Below, in pieces: positions 43,397-51,525 of a stretch of 52,076 nucleotides of DNA. Numbering within the stretch: the stretch's first letter is position 1; each line of letters begins with the position of its first letter. A program made the position numbers and the translations under genes. The stretch is from contig JAIBFA010000102.1 of NCBI GenBank assembly GCA_019459325.1, forward strand, positions 1-52,076, given 5' to 3'. This DNA comes from Thiobacillus sp. (GTDB taxonomy: Bacteria > Pseudomonadota > Gammaproteobacteria > Burkholderiales > Thiobacillaceae). The notes under the pieces were generated by a model. The model was given only the letters and a program-made list of their open reading frames with translations, did no database searches and was not told where the DNA came from.

Positions 43397-44854
43397 ATGT
43401 CGCAAATACTGCCTGTCGTCCATATCCTGTCGAAAGTGCTGATGCTGTTTTCGGCCGCATTTCTGTTGCCGTTGGCCATTTCGCTGGGGCTGGAGGATGG
43501 TGCACACTGGGCCTACGACGAGGCGATCGTCGTCACGCTCCTGTCCGGAGTCGTGTTGTGGATTTTCTCCCGCAGGGGCAAGCGCGAGCTGCATACCCGT
43601 GACGGCTTCCTGCTGGTGGTGATGATCTGGACCATCCTGCCGGTGTATTCCACCATTCCGCTGCTGGCCCACATGCCGGACCTAAGCTTTACCGATGCCT
43701 ATTTCGAGGCCGTCTCGGGCTTGACCGCCACCGGCGCGACCGTGCTGTCCGGGCTCGACAACCTGCCGCCCTCGATCAACATCTGGCGCACCCAGATGCA
43801 CTGGATCGGCGGCATGGGGGTGATCGTGCTGGTGGTCGCGGTGCTGCCGATGCTGGGGGTCGGCGGACGGCAACTGTTCAAGGCCGAAACGCCCACGCCG
43901 ATGAAGGACAGCAAGCTCACCCCGCGCATGGCGGAAACCGCCAAGGGGCTGTGGCTGGTCTATGCCATCATCACCGTGTTCTGCATCCTGGCGCTGTGGT
44001 TCGGTGGCATGAGCTGGGTGGATGCCCTCGTCCACGCCTTCAGCGTGATGAGCCTGGGCGGCATGTCCTCGCATGATGCCAGCATGGCGTATTTCGATTC
44101 TGTCACGCTGGAAATCATCGTCATGGTGTTCGCGCTGATCGCCGGCATCAGCTTCTCCACGCATTTCATGGCGTTCCGAATGCGCAATCTGCTGGCGTAT
44201 CGCTTCGATACCGAAATCCGCTGGTCCTTCGGCGTGCTCGCTGCCAGCATCCTCGGCCTGACCTTCTATCTGCTGTACAAGGAGTTTTATCTGGATTTTC
44301 CGCAAGCGCTGCGCTTCGCTTCATTCCACACCATCTCTGTCGCCCTGACGCTCGGGTTTTCCACCACCGACTACAACGTGTGGCCCTATTTCGCGCCGCT
44401 GTGGATGCTGTTCCTGTCGAGCTTCATTGCAGGCTCCGGCTCCACCGGTGGCGGCATCAAGATGCTGCGGGCGGTGCTGCTGTACAAGCAGGTGTACCGC
44501 GAACTGATCAAGCTGGTGCATCCCAACGCCGCGGTCCACACCAAGATAGGCCAGCAGCCGGTGCCCAACAAGATCACCTATGCGGTGCTGGCCTTCCTGT
44601 TCATCTATGTCGCTTCGATCGTGGTGCTGTCGTTCGTGCTGTCGGCGTCGGGCCTCGATGTGTTCACCGCGTTCACCGCCGTGGTCGCCATGGTCAACAA
44701 CACCGGCCCCGGGCTCGGACAGGTCGGCCCCGCCAGCACCTATGCCGTTTTGACTGATTTCCAGACCTGGGTGTGTAGCTTTGCCATGCTGCTCGGGCGG
44801 CTGGAGTTTTTTACCTTGCTGGTGGTGCTTACCCCGGTGTTCTGGCGAAAATAG
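43397..44854 (+). CDS. trkH: Potassium uptake channel TrkH, second copy
   Basis: A tandem paralogue of the preceding gene, also 485 residues and clearly alignable throughout. Filter loops are TATGATVLSGLD, SLGGMSSHDAS, LTLGFSTTDYNVW and NNTGPGLGQVGP. All four glycines are kept, but the third loop differs (TDCGFAS against LTLGFST), and the N-terminal tail differs. It may have different affinity or ion preference. Both would share the single TrkA upstream. Confidence 0.95.
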   Translation: MSQILPVVHILSKVLMLFSAAFLLPLAISLGLEDGAHWAYDEAIVVTLLSGVVLWIFSRRGKRELHTRDGFLLVVMIWTILPVYSTIPLLAHMPDLSFTDAYFEAVSGLTATGATVLSGLDNLPPSINIWRTQMHWIGGMGVIVLVVAVLPMLGVGGRQLFKAETPTPMKDSKLTPRMAETAKGLWLVYAIITVFCILALWFGGMSWVDALVHAFSVMSLGGMSSHDASMAYFDSVTLEIIVMVFALIAGISFSTHFMAFRMRNLLAYRFDTEIRWSFGVLAASILGLTFYLLYKEFYLDFPQALRFASFHTISVALTLGFSTTDYNVWPYFAPLWMLFLSSFIAGSGSTGGGIKMLRAVLLYKQVYRELIKLVHPNAAVHTKIGQQPVPNKITYAVLAFLFIYVASIVVLSFVLSASGLDVFTAFTAVVAMVNNTGPGLGQVGPASTYAVLTDFQTWVCSFAMLLGRLEFFTLLVVLTPVFWRK

Positions 44855-44866
44855 GGAGGAAATTTG

Positions 44867-45202
44867 ATGCCGTCGATCGCCGATTTCGAAGCCATGCTGG
44901 CTGCCGGCCGCGACAATTCCTTGCTGCGCTTTTCGCTCGGCAACGAATACCTCAAGCAGGGCGATGCCGCCCAGGCGGCCGAGCATTTGCGTCGTGCGGT
45001 CGAGCATGACCCGAAATATTCCGCCGCCTGGAAACTGCTGGGCCGCGCCTTGACCGACATCGAGGCCTGGCAGGACGCGCTGGCGGCTTACCAGCAGGGC
45101 ATCGCCGTGGCCGAGGCGCGCGGCGACAAGCAGGCGGCCAAGGAAATGGGCGTGTTTGCCCGGCGCATCATGAAACGGCTTGGGTTAGAATCCGACGACT
45201 GA
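44867..45202 (+). CDS. Small TPR-repeat protein
   Basis: A 111-residue soluble protein with two tetratricopeptide repeats (LLRFSLGNEYLKQGDAAQAAEHLRRAVEHDP and AAWKLLGRALTDIEAWQDALAAYQQGI in overlapping windows). TPR folds bind partner proteins; the partner is unknown. A strong AGGGAGGAAATTTG precedes the ATG, so I use this ATG and not the TTG just before. It is 20 bases from yggX and is probably in one transcript with it. Confidence 0.88.
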   Translation: MPSIADFEAMLAAGRDNSLLRFSLGNEYLKQGDAAQAAEHLRRAVEHDPKYSAAWKLLGRALTDIEAWQDALAAYQQGIAVAEARGDKQAAKEMGVFARRIMKRLGLESDD

Positions 45203-45221
45203 ATATTTGAAGGAGCAGTAA

Positions 45222-45497
45222 ATGACGCGGATGGTGAATTGTGTGAAGCTCGGGCGCGAAGCCGAAGGCCTGGCCTTCCAGCCGGTGCCGGGCGATCTGG
45301 GCAAGAAGATTTTCGAGAACGTGTCGAAAGAAGCCTGGGCGGGTTGGCAGCGCCACCAGACCATGCTGATCAACGAAAACCGCCTCAACCTGGCCGACCC
45401 GCAGGCGCGCGGCTATCTGATGGAGCAGATGGAGCGCTACTTCTTCGGTGGCGGCAACGTCGATGCCGCCACCGGTTACGTGCCGCCCAGCAAGTAA
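45222..45497 (+). CDS. yggX: Fe(2+)-trafficking protein YggX
   Basis: A 91-residue protein of the YggX family, which protects iron-sulfur clusters against oxidative damage. The start [16 protein letters not shown] with Cys7 and the [18 protein letters not shown]-like segment are family hallmarks, as is the C-terminal MERYFFGGG. Length is typical (about 90). AAGGAG precedes the ATG. A terminator follows, shared with phoU. Confidence 0.95.
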   Translation: MTRMVNCVKLGREAEGLAFQPVPGDLGKKIFENVSKEAWAGWQRHQTMLINENRLNLADPQARGYLMEQMERYFFGGGNVDAATGYVPPSK

Positions 45498-45510
45498 GCG
45501 CTTGCCGCAC

Positions 45511-45542
45511 ACAAAAACGGGCGCCTCGGCGCCCGTTTTTGT
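45511..45542. terminator. Bidirectional intrinsic terminator between yggX and phoU
   Basis: A 15-bp perfect inverted repeat (ACAAAAACGGGCGCC with its complement) and flanking A and T runs, 13 bases after yggX. It serves convergent yggX and phoU. Confidence 0.93.
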
Positions 45543-45556
45543 TGGTGTGCTTGTGT

Positions 45557-46258
45557 TTACAGCACTTCCTTCTCGATCTCTTCCAGCGAGGTATGGCGCA
45601 CGTCCTTGCCCTTGACCATGTAGACCACGTATTCCGACATGTTCTTGGCGTGGTCACCCATGCGCTCGATCGCCTTGGTGACGAACAGGATGTCAATGAA
45701 GACCGAAATGGTGCGCGGGTCTTCCATCATGAACGTAATGAGGTGGCGCAGGTTGAGGCGGAATTCCTCGTCCACCGATTGGTCCTGGCGTGCGATTTCC
45801 ACCGCCTTGGTGGCGTCCAGGCGGGCGAAGCCGTCGAGCGCCTTGCGCAGCATGTCGAGCACCAGGTCCGACATGTATTTGACTTCGGAGAAACGCGGCA
45901 GACTGATGCGCTCGGCCTGATGAATCAGCTTGGCCATGCGTGCGATCTTGGCCGCCTCGTCGCCGATGCGCTCGAGGTCGGTAATGGTCTTCACCACCAT
46001 CATCACCATGCGCAGGTCGGATGCAGTGGGCTGGCGGCGCGCGATGATATGGGTGCAATCCTCGTCGATCGCCACTTCCAGCGCATTGACGTTGTGGTCG
46101 TTGGCATCGACCTGATCGGCCAGCTCCATATTGCCCGAGATGAGCGCCTCGATGGCGTTCGTGATTTGCTCTTCGACCAGCCCACCCATTTTCAGCACGC
46201 TGGCGCGCACGGCTTCGAGTTCGGCGTCAAACTGTTTATAGGTATGTTCGGTTGGCAT
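45557..46258 (-). CDS. phoU: Phosphate transport regulator PhoU
   Basis: PhoU dampens phosphate uptake by the Pst system and PhoR/PhoB signalling. The 233-residue all-helical protein has two PhoU repeats; metal-binding-type segments DLERIGDEAAKIA and IERMGDHAKNMSE appear, one per repeat, as in E. coli PhoU. GGAGAGGG precedes the ATG. Unusually for PhoU, no pstSCAB genes are beside it in the window, so it is a stand-alone gene here. Confidence 0.95.
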   Translation of the reverse strand: MPTEHTYKQFDAELEAVRASVLKMGGLVEEQITNAIEALISGNMELADQVDANDHNVNALEVAIDEDCTHIIARRQPTASDLRMVMMVVKTITDLERIGDEAAKIARMAKLIHQAERISLPRFSEVKYMSDLVLDMLRKALDGFARLDATKAVEIARQDQSVDEEFRLNLRHLITFMMEDPRTISVFIDILFVTKAIERMGDHAKNMSEYVVYMVKGKDVRHTSLEEIEKEVL

Positions 46259-46288
46259 CGCGTTGCCCTCTCCAATTATTCACTTTCA

Positions 46289-46294
46289 ATTATA
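46289..46294 (-). promoter_or_regulatory. Candidate -10 box of phoU
   Basis: A consensus TATAAT on the minus strand, about 30 bases before the phoU ATG. No good -35 and no clear Pho box were found, so this may be an activator-dependent promoter or coincidence. Confidence 0.35.
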
Positions 46295-46330
46295 TGCCCC
46301 GCATTATGACGGATGCATGAACGGCAGATT

Positions 46331-46744
46331 TCACCGGGTGCTGAAGGGCAGCACGTAGCGCGACCCGTCGATGTCGAGGATCAGCATCCAGTCGCGCCGC
46401 CCGCTTACGCAAACCGGCAGGGTCACGTTCGAGGCGAACGCCCCGTTTCCGGCTGGCCGCAGGTCATAACGGTTGAAGCCCATGTCCATGCCGACCATCT
46501 GGAATTCCGCGCTGATCCTGGAGGCGCCTGGGGCCGATACGCTCAATTCGAACGCCTCCAGCGGCGCTGGGGGCTTTGAAAAGCGCGCGCTCACCGTCGC
46601 GCCGCCGTGGCTGAAGGCACAGCCGGCCAGCGGGTCGGCACACGCGACCGCCACCGCCTCGGCCGGGCGCTTTAGCCACCAGCCGGCCACGGCGATCGCC
46701 ACCAGCGCGACCACCAGCAGCAGCGGGACCGCGACCCGTTTCAT
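46331..46744 (-). CDS. Membrane-anchored protein of unknown function
   Basis: 137 residues: an N-terminal membrane helix ([21 protein letters not shown]) and a small beta-rich extracytoplasmic domain containing the Met-rich [14 protein letters not shown] and the end [21 protein letters not shown]. The pattern recalls small FixH/YtkA-like or copper-related domains, but I cannot assign it. The ATG overlaps the stop of the upstream Nudix-ThiE gene (ATGA), so the two are co-translated. Metal binding by the Met residues is a guess. Confidence 0.75.
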   Translation of the reverse strand: MKRVAVPLLLVVALVAIAVAGWWLKRPAEAVAVACADPLAGCAFSHGGATVSARFSKPPAPLEAFELSVSAPGASRISAEFQMVGMDMGFNRYDLRPAGNGAFASNVTLPVCVSGRRDWMLILDIDGSRYVLPFSTR

Positions 46745-47682
46745 GTCCACGCCCCCCGCAGCAGCGCCACGCCGTGCGCGCCGTGCGATTGCGCCAGCGC
46801 CACGTCGTCGCGCTCCAGCCCGCCCAGACCGTAGACCGGGATCGGGCTGGCGGCGGCGAGCGTGGAAAAGGTCTCCCAGCCCAGCGTGGCCGCGCCCGGG
46901 TGGGTAAGCGTGGGCAGCACCGGCGACAGCAGGGCGAAGTCGGCCTCGATGGCGGCGGCATGCGCCAGTTCGGCTGCATCGTGGCACGACACGCCGACCC
47001 AGCCGCAATCGGGGCGGGCGGAAAGCTGGGTAGCGGCGGACGAATCGAGGTGCACGCCGTCGGCGCCGGCGGCATGCGCAAGGTCCAGGCTGCCGTTGAC
47101 CAGCACGCGTGCGCCGTGCAGATGGGCGCGGCGCACGGTTTCGCGCGCCAGCGCCAGGCGGGCCTCCTCCGGCAGGGTCTTGTCGCGCAACTGGATCAGT
47201 CGCAGGCCGTCATGCAGGGCGACGTCCAGCCGAGCCAGATACGTGTCGACGCCGAGCGATTCGGCGTGCGAAATGCCCAGCACCGGCGGCAGCGATAGCG
47301 CCTTCAGGATCGGGAAATTGGCGGGCAGGAGCGGTGTGACCTCGACAGCGTCGGGCAATTGCCAGGAAAAGACTTGCCCCTCGTGCGGATGCGGTACGCC
47401 CTGCCACTCGAACACGCGGAAGAAATTCAGCCGCACGGTGGCGTGCGGGTAGTCGAATACCCGGGTGATCCAGCGGCAGGGGTGGCTGACGACGATGCCG
47501 AGCTCCTCGTGCAGCTCACGGGCGAGTGCGGCTTCCAGCGATTCGCCCGCTTCCACCTTGCCGCCGGGAAATTCCCAGTAGCCCGCGTAGGCCTTGCCCG
47601 GCGGCCGCTGTGCCAACAGCACGCGGCCGTCGGGCTGGGTTAGCACCGCCGCGGCGACTTCGGTGATGGGCTGTGTGCTCAT
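46741..47682 (-). CDS. Nudix hydrolase fused to a ThiE-like domain
   Basis: A 313-residue fusion. The N-terminal MutT-type Nudix box is complete from Gly41 to Ile63 ([20 protein letters not shown]), so hydrolysis of an oxidised nucleotide is likely. The C-terminal half is a TIM barrel related to thiamine-phosphate synthase (QLRDKTL, GVHLDSS, GLGGL). The conserved IND-type motif of ThiE reads VNGS here, and the TxTK motif reads TLTH, so thiamine-phosphate synthesis is doubtful. Such fusions are known in proteobacteria. It starts one duplicated junction away from the DUF815 ATPase gene. Confidence 0.9.
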   Translation of the reverse strand: MSTQPITEVAAAVLTQPDGRVLLAQRPPGKAYAGYWEFPGGKVEAGESLEAALARELHEELGIVVSHPCRWITRVFDYPHATVRLNFFRVFEWQGVPHPHEGQVFSWQLPDAVEVTPLLPANFPILKALSLPPVLGISHAESLGVDTYLARLDVALHDGLRLIQLRDKTLPEEARLALARETVRRAHLHGARVLVNGSLDLAHAAGADGVHLDSSAATQLSARPDCGWVGVSCHDAAELAHAAAIEADFALLSPVLPTLTHPGAATLGWETFSTLAAASPIPVYGLGGLERDDVALAQSHGAHGVALLRGAWT

Positions 47683-47803
47683 TGCCTCCCCGCCCAGTCA
47701 CGGAAGGACTGTGTGCCGGACTCGGCGGGCGCGGAGCGCCGGGGGCGGGCAGGCACGCACAGTTCACGCATGAGCGTGCTCATTGCTTCCCCGCCCAGTC
47801 GCG
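47675..47803. repeat. 28-bp imperfect direct repeat at two gene junctions
   Basis: Bases 47675-47702 and 47776-47803 are the same 28-base sequence with two mismatches, 101 bases apart. Each copy holds the end of one open frame (DWAG-K/R-Q-stop) and an overlapping ATG. This looks like a local tandem duplication of the DUF815 gene end. Confidence 0.75.
47679..47783 (-). CDS. Possible 34-residue protein in the duplicated junction
   Basis: An open frame [17 protein letters not shown]...[10 protein letters not shown] whose ATG overlaps the DUF815 stop (ATGA) and whose stop overlaps the Nudix-ThiE ATG (ATGA). Its last residues repeat the end of the DUF815 protein (ARDWAGKQ). It may be a translated linker that keeps coupling, or only a by-product of the duplication. 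No own family is recognised. Confidence 0.35.
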   Translation of the reverse strand: MSTLMRELCVPARPRRSAPAESGTQSFRDWAGRQ

Positions 47804-48616
47804 CGCGAACTGCCACGCCACCCGTCCGTTGCGCGCGCCCCGGCCGAGCGACCACTGCAGCGCGGCGCGCTCGAAGCGCTCGTCCGGCGATGTGCCGAGG
47901 CTGGCGGCCCAGTGGCGGGCGATGTCGAGATAGGTGTCCTGGTCCATGGCATGGAACGATACCCACAGGCCGAAGCGATCGGACAGCGAAATCTTTTCCT
48001 CGGTCGCCTCGCCCGGATGCACCTCGCCGCCGAGATGCTTGGTCTCCAGGTTCTCGGCCATGTATTCCGGCATCAGGTGGCGGCGGTTGCTGGTCGCGTA
48101 GATCAGCACATTGTCGGAGGGTCCTGCCAGCGAGCCGTCGAGCGCGGCCTTCAGGCTGGCGTAGCCGGGCTCGTGCTCGGCGAAGCTGAGGTCGTCGATG
48201 AAGACGATGAAGCGGTAGTCGGCGTCCGCCAGCAGGTCGAACAGGTCGGGCAGGCTGGGCAGCCCGGCCTTGTCGACCTCGATCAGGCGCAGCCCCTTCG
48301 GCGCGTACTTGGCGTGCACGGCCTTCACCAGCGAGGACTTGCCGCAGCCGCGCGCGCCGGTGAGCAGCACGTTGTTGGCGGGCTTGCCGGCGACGAACTG
48401 GCGTGTGTTGGCGTCGACCCGCTGCTTCTGTTCGTCGATCGCCAACAAGTCCTTGAGCGCCACCCGCTGCGGATGCAGGATGGGCTTGAGCCCGCCCGCC
48501 TGCGCCGACCAGCGCGCCGCGCGCACGGTTTTCCAGTCCGGCACGGCGACGGACGGGGCGTCGAGACGGTCGAGCAGGTGCGCGAGGCGCGGCAGCAGGG
48601 CGGCGAGATCGGTCAT
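47780..48616 (-). CDS. AAA+ ATPase of the DUF815 family
   Basis: A 278-residue P-loop ATPase. Walker A is GARGCGKSS with Lys93, Walker B is FIVFIDDLSF with Asp141-Asp142, and an arginine-rich sensor region (NRRHLMPE) follows. The N-terminal DWKTVRAARW and IDEQKQRVDANTRQF segments fit DUF815, often found beside Nudix-ThiE genes in betaproteobacteria. Substrate unknown. Its end is duplicated downstream. It diverges from the cytochrome c gene. Confidence 0.9.
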   Translation of the reverse strand: MTDLAALLPRLAHLLDRLDAPSVAVPDWKTVRAARWSAQAGGLKPILHPQRVALKDLLAIDEQKQRVDANTRQFVAGKPANNVLLTGARGCGKSSLVKAVHAKYAPKGLRLIEVDKAGLPSLPDLFDLLADADYRFIVFIDDLSFAEHEPGYASLKAALDGSLAGPSDNVLIYATSNRRHLMPEYMAENLETKHLGGEVHPGEATEEKISLSDRFGLWVSFHAMDQDTYLDIARHWAASLGTSPDERFERAALQWSLGRGARNGRVAWQFARDWAGKQ

Positions 48617-48777
48617 GCCGTGATTCTAGCGGATGGCGCGCGCGTGCCCGACCCTCCCGCGCTTAAGAAAAATTTAGGCTCCGCCTAGCAAAGACTTAGC
48701 AACGCGCCGGCGCCGACGCGCCTAAGCTTTCGGTCATTCGGGTGCAGGGTGCGCCCGCTGACGAACGAGGAGAGGAC

Positions 48778-49263
48778 ATGAACACATCCCTGAAAATCGC
48801 CGCGCTGTTGCTCGCGGGATCGACGAGCCTGGCCTGGGCCGGTCAGGCGGACGACATCCGCCACGGTCGCTATCTGATCCAGACGTCCGGCTGCAACGAC
48901 TGCCATACCCCCGGTTACATGCAGAAGGACGGCCAGGTGCCGGAGGCCGACTGGCTGACCGGGGACGCGATGGGCTGGCAGGGCCCGTGGGGCACGACCT
49001 ACCCGGCCAACCTGCGCCTGCTGTTCCAGCAGATCGACGAGAAAACCTGGCTCGCGCGGGCGCGCCTGCCGATGCGTCCGCCGATGCCGTCGCCCAGTCT
49101 GCGGGCGATGAGCGACGACGACCTGAGGTCGATCTACCGCTACGTGAAGAGTCTCGGCCCGAAAGGCCCGGTGGCGCCGGCCTACGTGGCGCCGGGGGGC
49201 AAGGTGGCGACGCCGTATTTCGATCTGACGCCGAAGAACCTGCCTGCGGTGGCGCGCAAGTGA
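48778..49263 (+). CDS. Exported single-haem cytochrome c
   Basis: A 161-residue protein with a signal peptide (about 1-21) and one haem c site, CNDCH (39-43), near the N-terminus of the mature protein. The start is set by a strong GAGGAGAGGAC. Candidate axial methionines occur in ARLPMRPPMPSPSL. SIYRYVKSLGP resembles the closing helix of class I cytochromes. It probably carries electrons in the periplasm. It is followed 37 bases later by a sulfotransferase gene. The divergent gap upstream has a small TAGGC/GCCTA repeat. Confidence 0.88.
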   Translation: MNTSLKIAALLLAGSTSLAWAGQADDIRHGRYLIQTSGCNDCHTPGYMQKDGQVPEADWLTGDAMGWQGPWGTTYPANLRLLFQQIDEKTWLARARLPMRPPMPSPSLRAMSDDDLRSIYRYVKSLGPKGPVAPAYVAPGGKVATPYFDLTPKNLPAVARK

Positions 49264-49300
49264 ATCGCCGCCGCGCGAACAAACGAACCCGGAGCCCGAT

Positions 49301-50203
49301 ATGAACGCACCCGACCTCTGGCCCTACAAGGGCCGCGAGCTGCACAACCACCACTTCGATTCCACCATCTGGAACGATTTTGCCTTCCGCGACGACGACA
49401 TCGTCATCGCCACCTACGCCAAATCAGGCACCACCTGGACGCAGCAGATCGTCGCGCAGATGCTGTTCGGCGGCGATCCGACGCTGGCGGTGGCCGAACT
49501 CTCCCCCTGGCTCGACCTGCGCGTGCCGCCCAAGGCCGTCAAGCTCGAAGCCGTGGCGGCGCAGACGCATCGCCGCATCTTGAAGACGCACCTGCCGGTC
49601 GATGCGCTGGTGTTTTCGCCGCGCGCGAAATATCTCTACATCGCGCGCGACGCCCGCGACGTGGTGTGGAGCCTATACAACCATCATGCCAATGCCAACG
49701 CTGCCTGGTACGCGGCGCTGAACGACACGCCGGGACGGATCGGCGCGCCGATCGAGCCGCCGCCTGCCGACATTCGCCAGTACTGGCGCGACTGGCTGGA
49801 CCGCGACGGCCATCCGTTCTGGCCGTTTTGGGAAAACATCCGCAGCTGGTGGGCGATTCGTCACCTGCCCAACGTGCTGCTGCTGCATTTCGCCGATCTC
49901 AAGCACGACATGCCGGGGCAGATGCGGCGCATCGCAGCCTTCCTCGACATCCCCGTCGACGAAGCGCGCTGGCCGCAAATCGTCGAGTACTGCAGCTTTG
50001 ACTGGATGAAGCGGAACGCGACGCAAAGCGTACCGCTGGGCGGCGCCTTCTGGGATGGCGGCGCGGAAACCTTCATCCACAAGGGCGTCAATGGCCGCTG
50101 GGCCGATACGCTCACGCCCGAGGACTGCGCCGAATATGAGGCGCGCGCCGAACGCGAACTGGGGGTGGCGTGCGCGCGCTGGCTGGCGAACGGAGCGATG
50201 TAG
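49301..50203 (+). CDS. PAPS-dependent sulfotransferase
   Basis: A 300-residue cytosolic protein of the sulfotransferase family that moves sulfate from PAPS to a hydroxyl or amine. Visible are the 5'-phosphosulfate loop YAKSGTTW (Lys41), catalytic His97 in KTHLP, the 3'-phosphate-binding residues Arg116 and Ser124 in RDARDVVWS, and the C-terminal HKGVNGRWADTLTPED, a form of the RKGxxGDWKxxFT motif. This resembles eukaryotic cytosolic sulfotransferases. The substrate cannot be read from sequence. No PAPS-synthesis genes are nearby. Confidence 0.92.
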   Translation: MNAPDLWPYKGRELHNHHFDSTIWNDFAFRDDDIVIATYAKSGTTWTQQIVAQMLFGGDPTLAVAELSPWLDLRVPPKAVKLEAVAAQTHRRILKTHLPVDALVFSPRAKYLYIARDARDVVWSLYNHHANANAAWYAALNDTPGRIGAPIEPPPADIRQYWRDWLDRDGHPFWPFWENIRSWWAIRHLPNVLLLHFADLKHDMPGQMRRIAAFLDIPVDEARWPQIVEYCSFDWMKRNATQSVPLGGAFWDGGAETFIHKGVNGRWADTLTPEDCAEYEARAERELGVACARWLANGAM

Positions 50204-50217
50204 CGCGCGCCGCCGGC

Positions 50218-51525
50218 TCAGGCAGCGTTGAGGTGCAGCGGGCGGGCGAGCGCCAGCCGGAAGCGGCCGCGTCCGGTCTTTTCCAGCGCAATCTGCGGAC
50301 AGCGTTCGGCGAGCCGGCGCTGCAGCAGGATCAGCCGCGTCTCCAGGTTGTCGCCGAAGTCCGGCAGCGGCAGGCGCGGGTCGCGCCGCAGCTCGCGGTT
50401 GCAGAAGTCGCGCCGGCCGCTTGCCGCGTGTTCGTTGAGCAGCGTCCACAGGATGCTGCCCGCCACGCCCTTGATCAGGTAGTCGTTGTCGATGAACACG
50501 CTGTGGTCATGGGCGAAGTAGCGCACAGCGAGTGGCGCGCCGGAGGGCTGGGGCGCGGGCGCGGCGTGTGCAGGCTCGGCGTCGTCCGGTAGCGCCGCGA
50601 GCTGGACGATGAGTGCGCCGAGGTGACGGCCATAGACGACCAGCGCGTCCTCGTCGGCGTGGCTGAAAAAGGCGTTCTGCTCGCTCTCCGCGTACAGCAC
50701 GCCGACCAGGCGCTCGCCGTGTACGAGCGGCACGGCAATCTGGCTGTGCGGATTGGCCAGCACCGGCAGCGGAATACGCGGAGACGCAGGGTCGGCCACA
50801 CAGAGCGCGGCGTGGTAGGTGTAATCGCCGGTACGGTAGTTGATGCGCACCGGGATGGCTTCGCGTGCGGCGACGCCGATGAGGCCCTCGCCCAACGCAA
50901 CCTCGGCGCCCACGCCGGAGGCCGGGTAGCCCAGGCTCGCCAGCGTGTAGAGCGCGCCGCCGGTTTCGTCGAGCATGGCCAGAAGCGCGTGGCGGATGCC
51001 GAAACCGTGCGCAAGCGCGGTGAGTGCGCGGTCTGCCAGACGTGCAAGATCGTCGCATGCGCCCAGGTGGGCGAAGGTTCTGCGCAGCTTCAACAGTGCG
51101 TCGGGCGGCGCCGGTGGCGGCAGCAGGCGCGGATCGACGTTCTCGATGTCGAGAACGCGGTAGATATCCGCGCCGCGCAGCACAAACACCTTGGCCATGC
51201 CGCTGCGCTCCGCGATGCCCGCGAGCTGCGCCCTCATGTATTGGAACAGCGGGCCCGACGTTTCCGTGCGCAGGTAATGCAGCTTCAGACGGAAGTGGCG
51301 GAAGCTGCCCGGTTCGATCACCTGCACCTGGGCGTAGGGGTGGGCGAGCACGTTCTCGCGCGTCTTGCTGAAAAACTGGAACGACAGCGCCACGTGCTCG
51401 GGATCCACGTAATGCACCTGCGAGGCGTAGGCCACGTTGGGCGTGCCATCGGGCGAGGCGGTCGCCACCACCGCCGGGATTGCGCCGTCGAGGCAGGGCC
51501 GCAGCGATTCCAGGGAAATATTCAT
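50218..51525 (-). CDS. FMN-split-barrel, GAF and winged-helix fusion protein
   Basis: A 435-residue three-part protein. Residues 1-130 resemble the pyridoxamine-phosphate-oxidase/FMN-binding split barrel (VATASPDGTPNVAYAS, SKTRENVLAHPYAQV). Residues 150-310 are a GAF-type sensor domain. After an Ala/Pro linker (310-332), residues 335-430 look like a winged-helix with DHSVFIDNDYLIKGVAGSILW and ETRLILLQRRL. It could sense a flavin, haem or redox signal and bind DNA. The ATG overlaps the next gene's stop by four bases (51522-51525). Domain assignment is by pattern. Confidence 0.8.
   Translation of the reverse strand: MNISLESLRPCLDGAIPAVVATASPDGTPNVAYASQVHYVDPEHVALSFQFFSKTRENVLAHPYAQVQVIEPGSFRHFRLKLHYLRTETSGPLFQYMRAQLAGIAERSGMAKVFVLRGADIYRVLDIENVDPRLLPPPAPPDALLKLRRTFAHLGACDDLARLADRALTALAHGFGIRHALLAMLDETGGALYTLASLGYPASGVGAEVALGEGLIGVAAREAIPVRINYRTGDYTYHAALCVADPASPRIPLPVLANPHSQIAVPLVHGERLVGVLYAESEQNAFFSHADEDALVVYGRHLGALIVQLAALPDDAEPAHAAPAPQPSGAPLAVRYFAHDHSVFIDNDYLIKGVAGSILWTLLNEHAASGRRDFCNRELRRDPRLPLPDFGDNLETRLILLQRRLAERCPQIALEKTGRGRFRLALARPLHLNAA

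Noticed and set aside
47683-47779. A small mobile element at the 28-bp repeat
   Set aside because: There is no transposase, no terminal inverted repeats and no target duplication; a simple tandem duplication explains it.
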